From: Polytrichum commune
Taxonomy: Eukaryota > Streptophyta > Polytrichopsida > Polytrichales > Polytrichaceae
Direction: 5' to 3'
NCBI GenBank assembly: GCA_950295325.1
Contig: OX485803.1
Coordinates: 36,345,554-36,409,553 of the forward strand
DNA length: 64,000 nt
Part shown: positions 36,401 to 47,574 of the stretch, piece after piece
Layout of the letters: every line of letters begins with the position of its first letter
Numbering within the stretch: position 1 is the stretch's first letter
The notes under the pieces: model-generated
What the model saw: only the letters and a program-made list of their open reading frames with translations
Database searches by the model: none
Told to the model about the DNA's origin: nothing
Translations under genes and position numbers: made by a program

Positions 36401-37198
36401 CGATTCTTATGAAATCGTTGTCATTTTTTCAGACTCGCAAATTCAATATCAAGGTTCTTGTTCGTGCTAACTCCGTTCTGAAAGTGCGACCGGAGGCCGC
36501 CCAGGAGTATGGCTACTACCTCCAGCGAGATGGATGGTTGAATGCTTTCACCGATGAGAAGAGCCAGACAATGCGCAGTGATGGGATACCCTGGAGAGGT
36601 GCTCGCGAAAAGCATCAAGTTTTTTTTTCTATCATTTTTGCTACTCTCACCGATAAGAATGATGTTATTATGGACTGGCAATGTGGTGTAGGTGGTTCGA
36701 TTACAGCGTGTCGCTCCATTGAGCGGCATATTGTGGCCCTTGAGAGTGACCCAGTGATTTTTAATGCGATACTACTCCCCATGCGTGAAAACCAACCTTC
36801 GCGACCTCCCCGCTCAAATGCCACACCGTCCACCTCTATGTTTGATCCTCCTAAGAAGATGACCAAACGCGCATTCGGTTTTCTTTGTGCGTAAGTTTTA
36901 TTTCTATGTTTTCTCATATTTACGTTCTTGTCATTTTCCCATCTTTGTGTGTTATTTTGTTTCTAATCTTATTGCTTATTGGTTCAGAGCGCCAAGGGAG
37001 AACGCATGTATGAGTTCGAGTCCTTCCAAGACGTTCGAGCTCCCAACCTATGCTGCTAGTTTTGCCAATCTTTTAGCGGAAGCTCCGTCTCCACCTCCTA
37101 GTCGCATCCGGCCTTTCAACAAACTAATAGAGGATTTTCTAGACATAGAGGCCGAGGAGGGTGAGGATAGTGATAGACATGGTAGTCCTAGTTCTTGA
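27474..37198 (+). CDS. Gene A: ParB-like motif plus degenerate DNA-methyltransferase-like fold (multi-exon)
   Basis: Modelled exons: 27474-27818, 30845-30961, 31070-31647, 31725-31920, 32003-32200, about 32352-32522 (acceptor uncertain), 34893-35134, 35226-35910, 36008-36343, 36433-36890, 36988-37198. Splice phases agree at every junction checked. Exon 1 is Lys/Arg-rich (GRKRKKRKGG, QRRRRELRKK), a likely nuclear localisation signal; its link to exon 2 across 3 kb of satellite is the weakest join. Exon 3 carries WEGNHRLTAW (31497-31526), like the [D/E]GxHR signature of ParB/sulfiredoxin-type domains. A Pro/Ser/Thr linker follows in exon 8. Exons 9-10 look like an N6/N4 DNA methyltransferase in permuted order: LLFADISENLP where a (D/N/S)PP(Y/W) motif IV is expected, then NDVIMDWQCGVGGSITA (about 36650-36710) resembling motif I, followed by HIVALESD. 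Lacking the PP(Y/W) residues it is probably not a methyltransferase; DNA binding is likelier. Divergent promoter shared with the MULE gene. Confidence 0.6.
27985..30640. repeat. Hairpin-bearing satellite array 1 (gene A intron 1)
   Basis: Diverged tandem repeats of about 64 bp (GGTTTCAGATTTGTAGTTGA, TAAGCAAGGTTCAGATTATG, AGCCTAATAAGTGGCCATGT), mixed with longer variants that include a stem-loop CCCTCTCG-ATTC-CGAGAGGG. Stem-loops occur near 27988 (GAAA loop), 28907, 29108, 29652, 29787, 29987, 30189, 30451 and 30624. A few carry compensated or single changes. The array fills most of the first intron of gene A. Confidence 0.85.
32580..34790. repeat. Hairpin-bearing satellite array 2 (gene A intron 6)
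   Basis: Same satellite family as array 1, with 64-bp-type units from about 32580 to 34790 and stem-loops CCTCTCG...CGAGAGG near 33236, 33563, 33766 and 34033. It occupies nearly the whole 2.37-kb intron between exons ending at 32522 and starting at 34893. Confidence 0.85.
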
Positions 37199-37849
37199 CT
37201 ACGCCTCGGACCTCCATTTTGTTTGTATTGATTTTACTTTATAAGTTTATTTCTTCAATTTTTATGTGGCTATTGCAAACCTCATTCAATCCCTTATTGA
37301 AGTTGGTTGGTGTTTGATTTCAATTCTCTAGATAGGTTGGGTGGACGGGTTGAGTATACTTTGAAGGTTGTCTACTTTAGTTGTATTTGAGAGATGCTAA
37401 GGTTGTGAGTGACTTTGAATGTTTGTGTTGAACTTTAACTCTTGGCCACATTCCATACCGCTTGAATGTTTGTGTTGAACTTTAACTCTTGGCCACATTC
37501 CATACCGCTTGAATGTTTGTGTAAGGCTTAACTCATATGTTCAATTGATGATGTAAGCCCTAATTTAATATAAACGTATTCGAAACCTAGACTATAAGAT
37601 GTTTGATAACAAACACTATCTTCCACGCCTATAGGTTCGGTTGGTTCACCGACCAAGGTTCGGTTATTATTTACACGGGAATGGGGTGGCTTTTTCGACA
37701 AATTGAAGACAAACTATCACTAAATTCCACGGAAATAGGCACGACTTCCCCTAAAATATTCCAACAAATTTGAAAATCTCCGCTCTCCAATCTCCGCTCT
37801 CCGCTCTCCGCTCTCTGAGCTATGCTCACATACTTGAGTTTCCCGTTTC
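37199..37849. other. Intergenic DNA with a 47-bp tandem duplication
   Basis: No gene. A 47-bp unit beginning CTTGAATGTTTGTGTTGAAC is duplicated at about 37411-37515. A short CCGCTCT microsatellite lies at about 37785-37815. The rest is unremarkable AT-rich sequence between gene A's stop and the end of the LRR block. Confidence 0.6.
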
Positions 37850-38424
37850 CAAGTCCTTCAAGTAATGTTGTCAAACTTTAACATCCCCCCAAATCAATTT
37901 TCGCCAAAGAAGTGAGGTTTCCAAGTCCCTCGGGTAATAGTCTCAAGCTTGACCATTCCTGCAAATCAATCTCCATCAGAGAAGTAAGGTTTCCAAGTCC
38001 TTCGGGTAATGTTGTCAAACTTAAACATCCCCCCAAAATTAATCTTCGTCACAGAAGTGAGGTTTCCAAGTCCCTCCGGTAATGTTGTCAAGCTTGAACA
38101 ATCACGCAAATCAAGCTTCATCAAAGAAATAAGGTTTCCAAGTCCCTCGCCTAATGTTGTCAAGCTTGAGCATCCGTACAAATCAATCTTCCTCAAATAA
38201 GTGAGGTTTCCAAGTCCCTCGGGTAATGTTGTCATGCTCCAACATTCCCCCAAATGAATCTCCATCAAAGAAGTGAGGTTCCCAAGTCCCTCGGGTAATG
38301 TTGTCAAAATGGAACATCCCCACAAATTAATTTTCGCCAAAGAAGTGAGGTTTCCGAGTCCTTCGGGTAATGTTTTCAATCTTCTACATCCCCTTAAATC
38401 AATCTCCGTCAATGAAGTGAGGTT
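37850..38424 (-). pseudogene. Decayed continuation of the LRR block
   Basis: LRR units continue in the same frame directly after the stop at 38425-38427 for about 150 codons (RRLKTLPEGLGNL...), until an extra A in CCCCCCAAAATTAATC (about 38030) shifts the frame. Further repeats run to about 37850. Either the protein truly ends at 38425 or the 3' end of the gene has decayed. Confidence 0.65.
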
Positions 38425-41400
38425 TCAAAGTGCCTCGGGTAATGTTGTCAAACTTGAACATCCCCCCATATCAATCTTCTCCAAAGAAGTGAGGTTTCCA
38501 AGTCCCTCGGGTAATGTTGTCAAGCTTGAACATTCCCGCAAATTAATCCTCGTCAAAGAAGTGAGGTTTCCAAGTCCCTCGGGTAATGTTGCCAAACGGG
38601 AACATCCCCACAAAGTAATCTTCCTCAAAGAAGTGAGGTCTCCAAGTCCCTCGGGTAATGTTGTCAAACTTGAACATCCCCCCATATCAATCTTCTCCAA
38701 AGAAGTGAGGTTTCCAAGTCCCTCGGGTAATGTTGTCAAACTTGAACATCCCCCCATATCAATCTTCTCCAAAGAGGTGAGGTTTCCAAGTCCCTCGGGT
38801 AATGTTGTCAAACTTGAACATCCCCCCATATCAATCTTCCTCAAAGAAGTGAGGTTTCCAAGTCCCTCGGGTAATATTGTCAAACTTGAACATCCCTGCA
38901 AATCAATCTCCGTCAAAGAAATGAGGTTTCCAAGTCCCTCGGGTAATATTGTCAAACTTGAACATCCCTGCAAATCAATCTCCGTCAAAGAAATGAGGTT
39001 TCCAAGTCCCTCAAGTAATGTTTTCAAACTTGAACATCCCTGCAAATCAATCTCCGTCAAAGAAATGAGGTTTCCAAGTCCCTCGGGTAATGTTGTCAAA
39101 CTTGAACATTTCCACAATTTAATCTTCGTCAAAGAAGTGAGTTTTCCGAGTCCCTCGGGTAATGTTTTCAAACTTGAACATTCCTGCAAATAAATCTCCG
39201 TCAAAGAAGTGAGGTTTCCAAGTCCCTCGGGTAATGTTATCAAGCTAGAACATCCCCAGAATACAATCGTCCTCAAGGAAGTGAGGTTTCCAAGTACCTC
39301 GGGTAATATTGTCAAACTTGAACATCCCTGCAAATCAATCTCCGTCAAAGAAATGAGGTTTCCAAGTCCCTCGGGTAATGTTGTCAAACTTGAACATTCC
39401 CCCAAATTAATCTTCGTCAAAGAAGTGAGTTTTCCGAGTCCTTCGGGTAATGTTGTCAAACTTGAACATTCCTGCAAATCAATCTCCGTCAAAGAAATGA
39501 GGTTTCCAAGTCCCTCGGGTAATGTTGTCAAACTTGAACATTCCTGCAAATCAATGTCCGTCAAAGAAATGAGGTTTCCAAGTCCCTCGGGTAATGTTGT
39601 CAAACTTGAACATTTCCACAAATTAATCTTCGTCAAAGAAGTCAGTTTTCCGAGTCCTTCGGGTAATGTTTTCAAACTTGAACATTCCTGCAAATCAATC
39701 TCCGTCAAAGAAATGAGGTTTCCAAGTCCCTCGGGTAATGTTGTCAAACTTGAACATTCCCACAAATTAATCTTCGTCAAAGAAGTGAGTTTTCCGAGTC
39801 CTTCGGGTAATGTTGTCAAACTTGAACATCGCCCCATATCAATCTTCTTCAAAGAAGTGAGGTTTCCAAGTCCCTCGGGTAATGTTGTCAAGCTTGAACA
39901 TTCCCGCAAATTAATCCTCGTCAAAGAAGTGAGGTTTCCAAGTCCCTCGGGTAATGTTGTCAAACGGGAACATCCCCACAAAGTAATCTTCCTCAAAGAA
40001 GTGAGGTCTCCAAGTCCCTCGGGTAATGTTGTCAAACTTGAACATCCCCCCATATCAATCTTCTCCAAAGAAGTGAGGTTTCCAAGTCCCTCGGGTAATG
40101 TTGTCAAGCTAGAACATCCCCGGAATACAATCTTCCTCAAAGAAGTGAGGTTTCCAAGTCCCTCGGGTAATATTGTCAAACTTGAACATCCCTGCAAATC
40201 AATCTCCGTCAAAGAAATGAGGTTTCCAAGTCCCTCGGGTAATGTTTTCAAACTTGAACATCCCTGCAAATCAATCTCCGTCAAAGAAATGAGGTTTCCA
40301 AGTCCCTCGGGTAATGTTTTCAAACTTGAACATCCCTGCAAATCAATCTCCGTCAAAGAAATGAGGTTTCCAAGTCCCTCGGGTAATGTTGTCAAACTTG
40401 AACATTTCCACAAATTAATCTTCGTCAAAGAAGTCAGTTTTCCGAGTCCTTCGGGTAATGTTTTCAAACTTGAACATTCCTGCAAATCAATCTCCGTCAA
40501 AGAAATGAGGTTTCCAAGTCCCTCGGGTAATGTTGTCAAACTTGAACATTCCCACAAATTAATCTTCGTCAAAGAAGTGAGTTTTCCGAGTCCTTCGGGT
40601 AATGTTGTCAAACTTGAACATCGCCCCATATCAATCTTCTCCAAAGAAGTGAGGTTTCCAAGTCCCTCGGGTAATGTTGTCAAGCTTGAACATTCCCGCA
40701 AATTAATCCTCGTCAAAGAAGTGAGGTTTCCAAGTCCCTCGGGTAATGTTGTCAAACGGGAACATCCCCACAAAGTAATCTTCCTCAAAGAAGTGAGGTC
40801 TCCAAGTCCCTCGGGTAATGTTGTCAAACTTGAACATCCCCCCATATCAATCTTCTCCAAAGAAGTGAGGTTTCCAAGTCCCTCGGGTAATGTTGTCAAG
40901 CTAGAACATCCCCGGAATACAATCTTCCTCAAAGAAGTGAGGTTTCCAAGTCCCTCGGGTAATATTGTCAAACTTGAACATCCCTGCAAATCAATCTCCG
41001 TCAAAGAAATGAGGTTTCCAAGTCCCTCGGGTAATGTTTTCAAACTTGAACATCCCTGCAAATCAATCTCCGTCAAAGAAATGAGGTTTCCAAGTCCCTC
41101 GGGTAATGTTTTCAAACTTGAACATCCCTGCAAATCAATCTCCGTCAAAGAAATGAGGTTTCCAAGTCCCTCGGGTAATGTTGTCAAACTTGAACATTTC
41201 CACAATTTAATCTTCGTCAAAGAAGTGAGGTTTCCGAGTTCCTCGGGTAATGTTATCAAGCTAGAACATCCCCAGAATACAATCGTCGTCAAGGAAGTGA
41301 GGTTTCCAAGTCCCTCGGGTAATGTTGTCAAACTGGAACATCCCCACAAAGTAATCTTCCTCAAAGAAGTGAGGTTTCCAAGTCCCTCGGGTAATGTTGT

Positions 41401-42627
41401 CAAACTGGAACATCCCCACAAAGTAATCTTCCTCAAAGAAGTGAGGTTTCCAAGTCCTTCGGGTAATGTTGTCAAACGTGAAAATCCCACCATATCAATC
41501 TCCGTCAAAGAAATGAGGTTTCCAAGTCCCTCGGGTAATGTTGTCAAACTGGGACTTCCCCACAAAGTAATCTTCCTCAAAGAAGTGAGGTTTCCAAGTC
41601 CCTCGGGTAATGTTGTCAAACTTGAACATTTCCACAAATTAATCTTCGTCAAAGAAGTCAGTTTTCCGAGTCCTTCGGGTAATGTTTTCAAACTTGAACA
41701 TCCCTGCAAATCAATCTCCGTCAAAGAAATGAGGTTTCCAAGTCCCTCGGGTAATGTTGTCAAGCTTGAACATTCCTGCAAATTAATCGTTGTCAAAGAA
41801 GTGAGGTTTCCAAGTCCCTCGGGTAATGTTGTCAAACTTGAACATCCCCCCATATCAATCTTCTCCAAAGAAGTGAGGTTTCCAAGTCCCTCGGGTAATG
41901 TTGTCAAGCTTGAACATTCCCGCAAATTAATCCTCGTCAAAGAAGTGAGGTTTCCAAGTCCCTCGGGTAATGTTGTCAAACGGGAACATCCCCACAAAGT
42001 AATCTTCCTCAAAGAAGTGAGGTCTCCAAGTCCCTCGGGTAATGTTGTCAAACTTGAACATCCCCCCATATCAATCTTCTCCAAAGAAGTGAGGTTTCCA
42101 AGTCCCTCTGGTAATGTTGTCAAACTTGAACATCCCCCCAAATCAATCTCCGTCAAAGAAGTGAGGTTTCCAAGTCCCTCGGGTAATGTTGTCAAACTTG
42201 AACATCCCCCCATATGAATCTTCTCCAAAGAAGTGAGGTTTCCAAGTCCCTCGGGTAATGTTGTCAAACTTGAACATCTCGACAAATTCAAGTGTGTCAA
42301 GGAAGTCAAGTTTCCAAGTCCCTCATGCAATGCTTCGAGGTTTTCCAATCCCTCTATATCAAGGATTTTCAAAGAATGCAATTCCCAAAATTGCTTTGGA
42401 AGTTGTTGAAAGTTAGCATTTATAAAAATGGCCTTCAATTGACATAAATGTTGTTGGTTGTTTGAATGAGGATCTTTGAATAGTCGGAAGTCAGTTGATG
42501 CATTGTTGGTATGATCTTGAATTGCCAATAGTCGAAGATTGCTTAGATCCAAGTCTAGACAATAGTTTTGACCTTGTAAATGGGGCTCCAATCTCTTATA
42601 CAATATACCTTCAACTTTCTTGGTGCC
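38425..42627 (-). CDS. LRR exon of the kinase-NB-ARC-LRR resistance-type gene
   Basis: The exon begins at 42627 after an acceptor (GCAAAGCAG|GGC) with GTKKVEGILYKR, the spacer that normally follows NB-ARC in plant resistance proteins. About 95 residues of non-repetitive sequence follow (QQLPKQFWELHSLKILDIEGLENL), then about 54 leucine-rich repeats of exactly 24 residues (LPEGLGNLTSLTEIDLQGCSSLTT). The frame ends at TGA (38427-38425), where GGA of the conserved LGNL is changed to TGA. An 11-unit block of 792 bp is duplicated (for example 39601 and 40393). LRRs of such receptors sense ligands or partners. In phase (0) and strand it fits the NB-ARC exon ending at 59091, which makes it the third exon of that gene across a 16.5-kb intron. 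Confidence 0.75.
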   Translation of the reverse strand, partial: GTKKVEGILYKRLEPHLQGQNYCLDLDLSNLRLLAIQDHTNNASTDFRLFKDPHSNNQQHLCQLKAIFINANFQQLPKQFWELHSLKILDIEGLENLEALHEGLGNLTSLTHLNLSRCSSLTTLPEGLGNLTSLEKIHMGGCSSLTTLPEGLGNLTSLTEIDLGGCSSLTTLPEGLGNLTSLEKIDMGGCSSLTTLPEGLGDLTSLRKITLWGCSRLTTLPEGLGNLTSLTRINLRECSSLTTLPEGLGNLTSLEKIDMGGCSSLTTLPEGLGNLTSLTTINLQECSSLTTLPEGLGNLISLTEIDLQGCSSLKTLPEGLGKLTSLTKINLWKCSSLTTLPEGLGNLTSLRKITLWGSPSLTTLPEGLGNLISLTEIDMVGFSRLTTLPEGLGNLTSLRKITLWGCSSLTTLPEGLGNLTSLRKITLWGCSSLTTLPEGLGNLTSLTTIVFWGCSSLITLPEELGNLTSLTKIKLWKCSSLTTLPEGLGNLISLTEIDLQGCSSLKTLPEGLGNLISLTEIDLQGCSSLKTLPEGLGNLISLTEIDLQGCSSLTILPEGLGNLTSLRKIVFRGCSSLTTLPEGLGNLTSLEKIDMGGCSSLTTLPEGLGDLTSLRKITLWGCSRLTTLPEGLGNLTSLTRINLRECSSLTTLPEGLGNLTSLEKIDMGRCSSLTTLPEGLGKLTSLTKINLWECSSLTTLPEGLGNLISLTEIDLQECSSLKTLPEGLGKLTSLTKINLWKCSSLTTLPEGLGNLISLTEIDLQGCSSLKTLPEGLGNLISLTEIDLQGCSSLKTLPEGLGNLISLTEIDLQGCSSLTILPEGLGNLTSLRKIVFRGCSSLTTLPEGLGNLTSLEKIDMGGCSSLTTLPEGLGDLTSLRKITLWGCSRLTTLPEGLGNLTSLTRINLRECSSLTTLPEGLGNLTSLKKIDMGRCSSLTTLPEGLGKLTSLTKINLWECSSLTTLPEGLGNLISLTEIDLQECSSLKTLPEGLGKLTSLTKINLWKCSSLTTLPEGLGNLISLTDIDLQECSSLTTLPEGLGNLISLTEIDLQECSSLTTLPEGLGKLTSLTKINLGECSSLTTLPEGLGNLISLTEIDLQGCSSLTILPEVLGNLTSLRTIVFWGCSSLITLPEGLGNLTSLTEIYLQECSSLKTLPEGLGKLTSLTKIKLWKCSSLTTLPEGLGNLISLTEIDLQGCSSLKTLLEGLGNLISLTEIDLQGCSSLTILPEGLGNLISLTEIDLQGCSSLTILPEGLGNLTSLRKIDMGGCSSLTTLPEGLGNLTSLEKIDMGGCSSLTTLPEGLGNLTSLEKIDMGGCSSLTTLPEGLGDLTSLRKITLWGCSRLATLPEGLGNLTSLTRINLRECSSLTTLPEGLGNLTSLEKIDMGGCSSLTTLPEAL

Positions 42628-43109
42628 CTGCTTTGCAAGATGTAAAATATATATTAAAAACAAACAGAGTCTCAATAGAATCACATAATTTTTTTTGCAA
42701 AAAGAACACTATATTCGTTAATCGGAGACTTTTGAAAGTCTCAAAATAAAATATGCCCATAGTTTGGGATGCCAATATTGTGGGCATATGGAATGTTGGG
42801 AACATCAAGAACATGACAATTTAAAAATTCGCACGTAAAGAATATTCCTAATACTAAAAATAGAAAATTGCAATTATAATGAAAACGTGAACTCCATGTG
42901 GAAAATAACAAGCGAATCTAAAAAACAAATGGTTTATGTCATTATAGAGTTTGGGGTGCGCATCCCATAAGTAAGGTTCTTATGGTTTTGGATGGCACAT
43001 CCCAAACGTATACCACAATGGAGTGTGACAAGTCTACTAAGTCTATTAAAAACCAAGACTACTAAGCACTAATGTTTTTTCCCGCCGTTAACTTTCACCT
43101 ATGTTATGT
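42628..43109. other. Intron sequence before the LRR exon
   Basis: AT-rich non-coding sequence between the LRR acceptor and the 3' end of the DUF7869-type gene. The branch/acceptor side reads ATATATTTTACATCTTGC before AAAGCAG on the minus strand. Confidence 0.5.
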
Positions 43110-46100
43110 TTACCCATCTCCATCTTCCGCTTCATATCCATTCTCGGCGTCATTTTCCGCAGCTGCAATACGTGCCAAGTTGTCTTTGGCAAAATCTATA
43201 TGTTTTTGGGGGATGGTCATTGCTTCTGTGTTGGAACCTTTGCGCGGCTTCCAAACACAAAGTATAGTATCCGTGTTTATCCAAACCGGTGTGTACGCTA
43301 AGTCCACTGTCCACTTAAAATTCTTTTTGGTGTCCCAACCTAAATAAGTGCGGAGCACGTTGTGGTCTTTAGTGCTTGGACGACAATATTCCACCTCAAT
43401 TTGACGAAAGTTGGGGCTAGTTCGAACAAAATTGGGTAAAGACAATGCTTTTACCAACCAAATTGGCTTGGGATGCTCCTCATCCCCTGCTCGTACGAGG
43501 ACCAAATACCCTTCATGGCAATCAACACCTACACGAAACGACGGTGCCGATCGATTGCGGGCAGGGCCAACGTAATGCTCGTCCATTGCGAACTCTTCAC
43601 GAACGTCTCCATTGCTGAAAAACATAGTATCGGACTCGACAACCGTCAAACGACTTTGTGGCCAAAATCCTTGTGTCAAAGTTGTACGGGTGTCGCCACC
43701 AAGTGTCATCAAGGCTGAGCGAATGCGATCCCAATACGCGATCAACGGTTCATGGGTATCTCTAACACGTCTTGTGATGTCCTCCTCGCACAACTCTTTC
43801 CAATATTCAATGAATCCAGATATGCCTTTGATGATTTCCGGCCCATTCCTCATGGGTTCGGGTTTGCAAGGCTTTGGTTCCCCATCCGGGACCAAACATT
43901 TCCCATCATTGTCTTGACGCCATACGAGTATATCATCATCCGGGCCCCAATTAGGAGATGTGCACAAAAGCTTGAATTGCATGGCCGGGAGACCATCGTC
44001 CCTCATATAAAATCGGAATTGTTGTGCTTTGGTATGCCCCACCAAACGGTCCCCTCCCTTCAACATGTACGGCTTGATGAAGGCCTTGAAATCTGGTACT
44101 TCCTCAATCAAGTGCGGAATTACTGGCATATGGTCCAAATCCATATACGATTTCATAAGAAGAGGTATGGTTGGAAAATCTTCTTCATGCAACTTCATGC
44201 TCCACCGTCCGAATGATGCATCAATGTCGTCGTGTGTATGTCCCACCATCAAGAAAGACACAAACACCTCCTTAAAGATTCCTTTCGCCACGAGCAATGA
44301 CCAAAAACAAAATACGTATCGACATTTGTTGTCCTTCGTACAATTATCAAGTTGAACGTGGAGAGTTGGAGGCAATGGTTTTGCACAAATGGGCTCTCCG
44401 GGTGGTTATGGCAATGACGACATACAAACCTCCTTCCCCGCAAGCACTGCCTCATAAAGGGATGTGGTTCCACAACCATCAAAAAGTGCACGGGAAGAAT
44501 GTACCGGTGGCTTCTCAAGATCGCGCAACAGTTTTGCAAATGAACCCACCGTGTGGTTAGCATCCCCATGGTAAAAATCCAAACCATAATGGGCATACTT
44601 TACGTCCCCATGGCCGTGGGCAATCATACCTGGAAAAAACAAACGATGCGTGACCAAAATAATCAAATAACCACTAAACGGATGTATGGAGTTGGACATT
44701 TGCCAAACACACCCAAGAAAATTGGATAGACTTTAAACACGTAATTGTGATTTCATACAAACTTGTGACAGCTACGGGCAACTTGAAGAGACCATCCGTG
44801 GCCTTTATTTTGCGTGCATAACAAGGGCATGCGGTTTTGGCGTGGTCCATTTTATCATGGATGACTGTTAGAACCTCTGTGGGCCTCATTATGGATAGAG
44901 CACGATTCTTATAGTAATCTTGATGGTGTGCCTCTTGATTGTTGACATGTTCAATATATTTTTTCTAGTGTCTGGAATGAGATTCAGTGCCTATGGGGTG
45001 GGCGTCTCGAAGACCTTTGTATTTTTCACACGTCGTACATCTAGCGAACTTGTCCCCGGGTATTTTCATAATGTATTCCGCAAACTGCTGGTTTTTAATC
45101 ACACTCAACTTGGACAAAGAAATGGGCCCACATCCCGCTATGCGACCCACTTCATTGATGTCCGTTAAGATGTTCTTCCATTTTGTGCCCGTGGGCAACA
45201 CCATTTGAACAACCTTCTCCCCTGACGACAATGTCCTCGTCTTGTGGGGCATTGCATCGGCCAATGGCACTATGATGGTGGATAGTGTCGCGGACGCTTG
45301 CAGTGTAGCCTCCCTAGGTTTCTTTGTGCCCGAGTTGCCATGAAATCGAGAGCGGCGACCCAACGATGAATACTTTCGAAACCTATAAAAGTCAGCCTTG
45401 AAGATGGCGTGGATGGTATACCACGCTGTACAACACACATCAACATTCTCAAATGTCACCACCTTATGCCCATGGGTATCAAGGTGCAAATTTCTGTGGA
45501 CCTCGAGTTTCTTAGCCGACCTCATACGAAAATCCGCAAGCCACATCTCTTGACGCAGAGATCTAATTTTCTCCCGCGGAAAAAATTGGCAACATTTCCT
45601 CGCGCAACAATCCTTGCCGGACACTAGACGGATAGATTCGTCCCCCAAAAGCCGATCCCGTTGACGCTCCTTATCTCCGCGAGGCACACGGTTTGAATCA
45701 TATCTACGGAGGCCTTTGCGAGGACGTGTTGTGGCCAACAAAGCTAATTGTGTTTGCTTATGCCGCCGCTCATGATCCCACAAACTCACTTCCTCATGTA
45801 GAACTTGACGAAGCGGCCATCGACGCAAGGAAAATCTCCATGTCACTGGGACCTCTACCGGAAGCAAAGAGTTCAAGATGCACACGCCAACATCATCGAG
45901 ACCTAGGGCGTTGGCATCGACACAATCACGGGGATTGGAGTTTCTACATATGCCATCTGCCACCGGGACACCAACCTCGTTGAGTAGAACGACATCAAGG
46001 CCAACCCATTGCTCCCTCCCGAAACCGGCACACAACGGAATGTCATCGTGGTCATCTCCGGAATGCAGAGATTGTTCGTGGACTTCCAAAGATTCATGGG

Positions 46101-46239
46101 AGGATGTATCCACAAACACCCCCCTTACGTTTGGCACACCATTACTATCTGCCGACGGGGAAGACAGTTCACATTCAGCATCGGATGACGATGCATACGT
46201 CGACAACTCCAATGAACTATCACCCACATGCAACGCCAT
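43110..46239 (-). CDS. DUF7869-type transposase-like gene, interrupted by one TAG
   Basis: Starts at ATG 46239 (MALHVGDSSLEL) and reads in one frame through a Cys-rich N-terminal half (CCARKCCQFF, DVCCTAWYTIH) to CTTCEKYKGL. A TAG at 44967-44965 interrupts, but the same frame continues with KKYIEHVNNQEAHHQDYY, through MRPTEVLTVIHDKMDHAKT. Introns follow at about 44754-44632 (phase 1, acceptor TTTTTTCCAG|GT) and about 44429-44397. Later exons carry GMIAHGHGD, then LPPTLHVQLDNCTKDNKCRY and SFLMVGHTHDDIDASFGRWS, the block I associate with DUF7869 proteins, which have an RNase-H-like, transposase-type fold. Stop TAA at 43110. The TAG suggests a dead or decaying copy. It lies inside the large intron of the resistance gene, in the same orientation. 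Confidence 0.7.
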
Positions 46240-46439
46240 ACAGCCTAGACCAACTACCAAGAAATGATCAACCCAACCACCACCGCAATGCATACAAGAG
46301 AGGATAGAATATATGTGGAGATAAATGGCCCAAAATTGACAAACAAATTTTGGTGCACCATTGGAGAACCTCACGCACAAAGACGAACGCGCGTCCCAAA
46401 AAAACGTTTTAAGCATACGTCTAGGTTGTTCACTAATGT

Positions 46440-47374
46440 AAACAATACATGGACAAAGAGGAGAACACTCGTTAGTCGTCCAGGAGGGCCCTACTGTTCG
46501 GACCAGCGCCTGTCCCCATACAACCGACGACGAAATCAGAAATCCGAGAACGCCACATGCATTTACGAACGCGCGTTCGTGACCTCAGTAACTTCTTCAT
46601 GTACATCCGGCGGCCTTCGAGATCCCTCAAATGAGAGCACCCTGAGGAATATCGGTTTTGTAGGTCAAAGTACCATACTGACTTAGGAACCTGCGCGATA
46701 TACTATCACAAGAGAACACTTGTCCATACGCACAAAATTAGTAAATCTGCAGATGATGCCTGAATCAACTCCAACAATATTTTGAACACTGAGCACCTCC
46801 ATATTGTGAATTTGATTATGTTGACTTTTGCGTACCTACCCATTTACGAACGGACGTTCGTAAATGGGTGCGACCCCGTGTTCACATCCTTCACGGACGA
46901 GCGATGAGCATATTTTTCTTGCTATTCTGTGTTCGTAAATTACTGCCATACTGATGTGCATGAATGAAGATGTGTTGCTGGATGCGTAGACAATAATGAC
47001 ATGTATTTACGAACGAACGTTCGTAAATTCCCGACCATCAGGTACCAATAGATACGGGTCAAATAAGTATGTATGATCCTCGAAGGCATATTTACGAACG
47101 CACGTTCGTAAATGACTGTCATGGATTAAGTGCATGTGACTAACCATATGAGTACCTCAATCCAGAACATGCTCTCATGTGGGATTTACGAACGCACGTT
47201 CGTAAATTACCGACCATCAGGTACCAATAGACAAGGGTCAAATATGTATGTATGAACCTCGAAGGCATATTTACGAACGCACGTTCGTAAATAAATGCCA
47301 TGGATGATGTGCATGTGACTATCCATGAGTAGCTCAATCCAAAACATGATCTCCTGTGGGATTTACGAACGCAC
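46440..47374 (+). mobile_element. Truncated 3' end of a gene-B-type element with palindromes
   Basis: 46440-46700 matches 55950-56160 (shared GAGGGxCCTxCTGxTCGGxC, CAGCGCC, the palindrome, then ACATCC(A/G)G(T/C)GGCCTT). Similarity resumes at about 46820-46890 against 56325-56400 (GATTATGTT, TGCGACCC, TGT(T/C)CAC). It carries palindromes at about 46562, 46851, 47007, 47090, 47184 and 47270, and a half site at 47362 cut by the assembly gap. It is therefore a second, mostly deleted copy of the unit containing gene B. Confidence 0.65.
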
Positions 47375-47574
47375 NNNNNNNNNNNNNNNNNNNNNNNNNN
47401 NNNNNNNNNNNNNNNNNNNNNNNNNNNNNNNNNNNNNNNNNNNNNNNNNNNNNNNNNNNNNNNNNNNNNNNNNNNNNNNNNNNNNNNNNNNNNNNNNNNN
47501 NNNNNNNNNNNNNNNNNNNNNNNNNNNNNNNNNNNNNNNNNNNNNNNNNNNNNNNNNNNNNNNNNNNNNNNNNN
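47375..47574. other. Assembly gap (200 N)
   Basis: Exactly 200 N. The left flank stops within a palindrome half site (TTTACGAACGCAC), the right flank starts inside the LTR-like repeat of the gag-type element. True length and adjacency here are unknown. Confidence 0.99.

Noticed and set aside
39209-42217. A 1002-codon plus-strand open frame antisense to the LRR exon
   Set aside because: It is the exact antisense of the 72-bp LRR units; the period is a multiple of three and the unit lacks antisense stops, so openness is inherited from the repeat. No start context or unique region exists.
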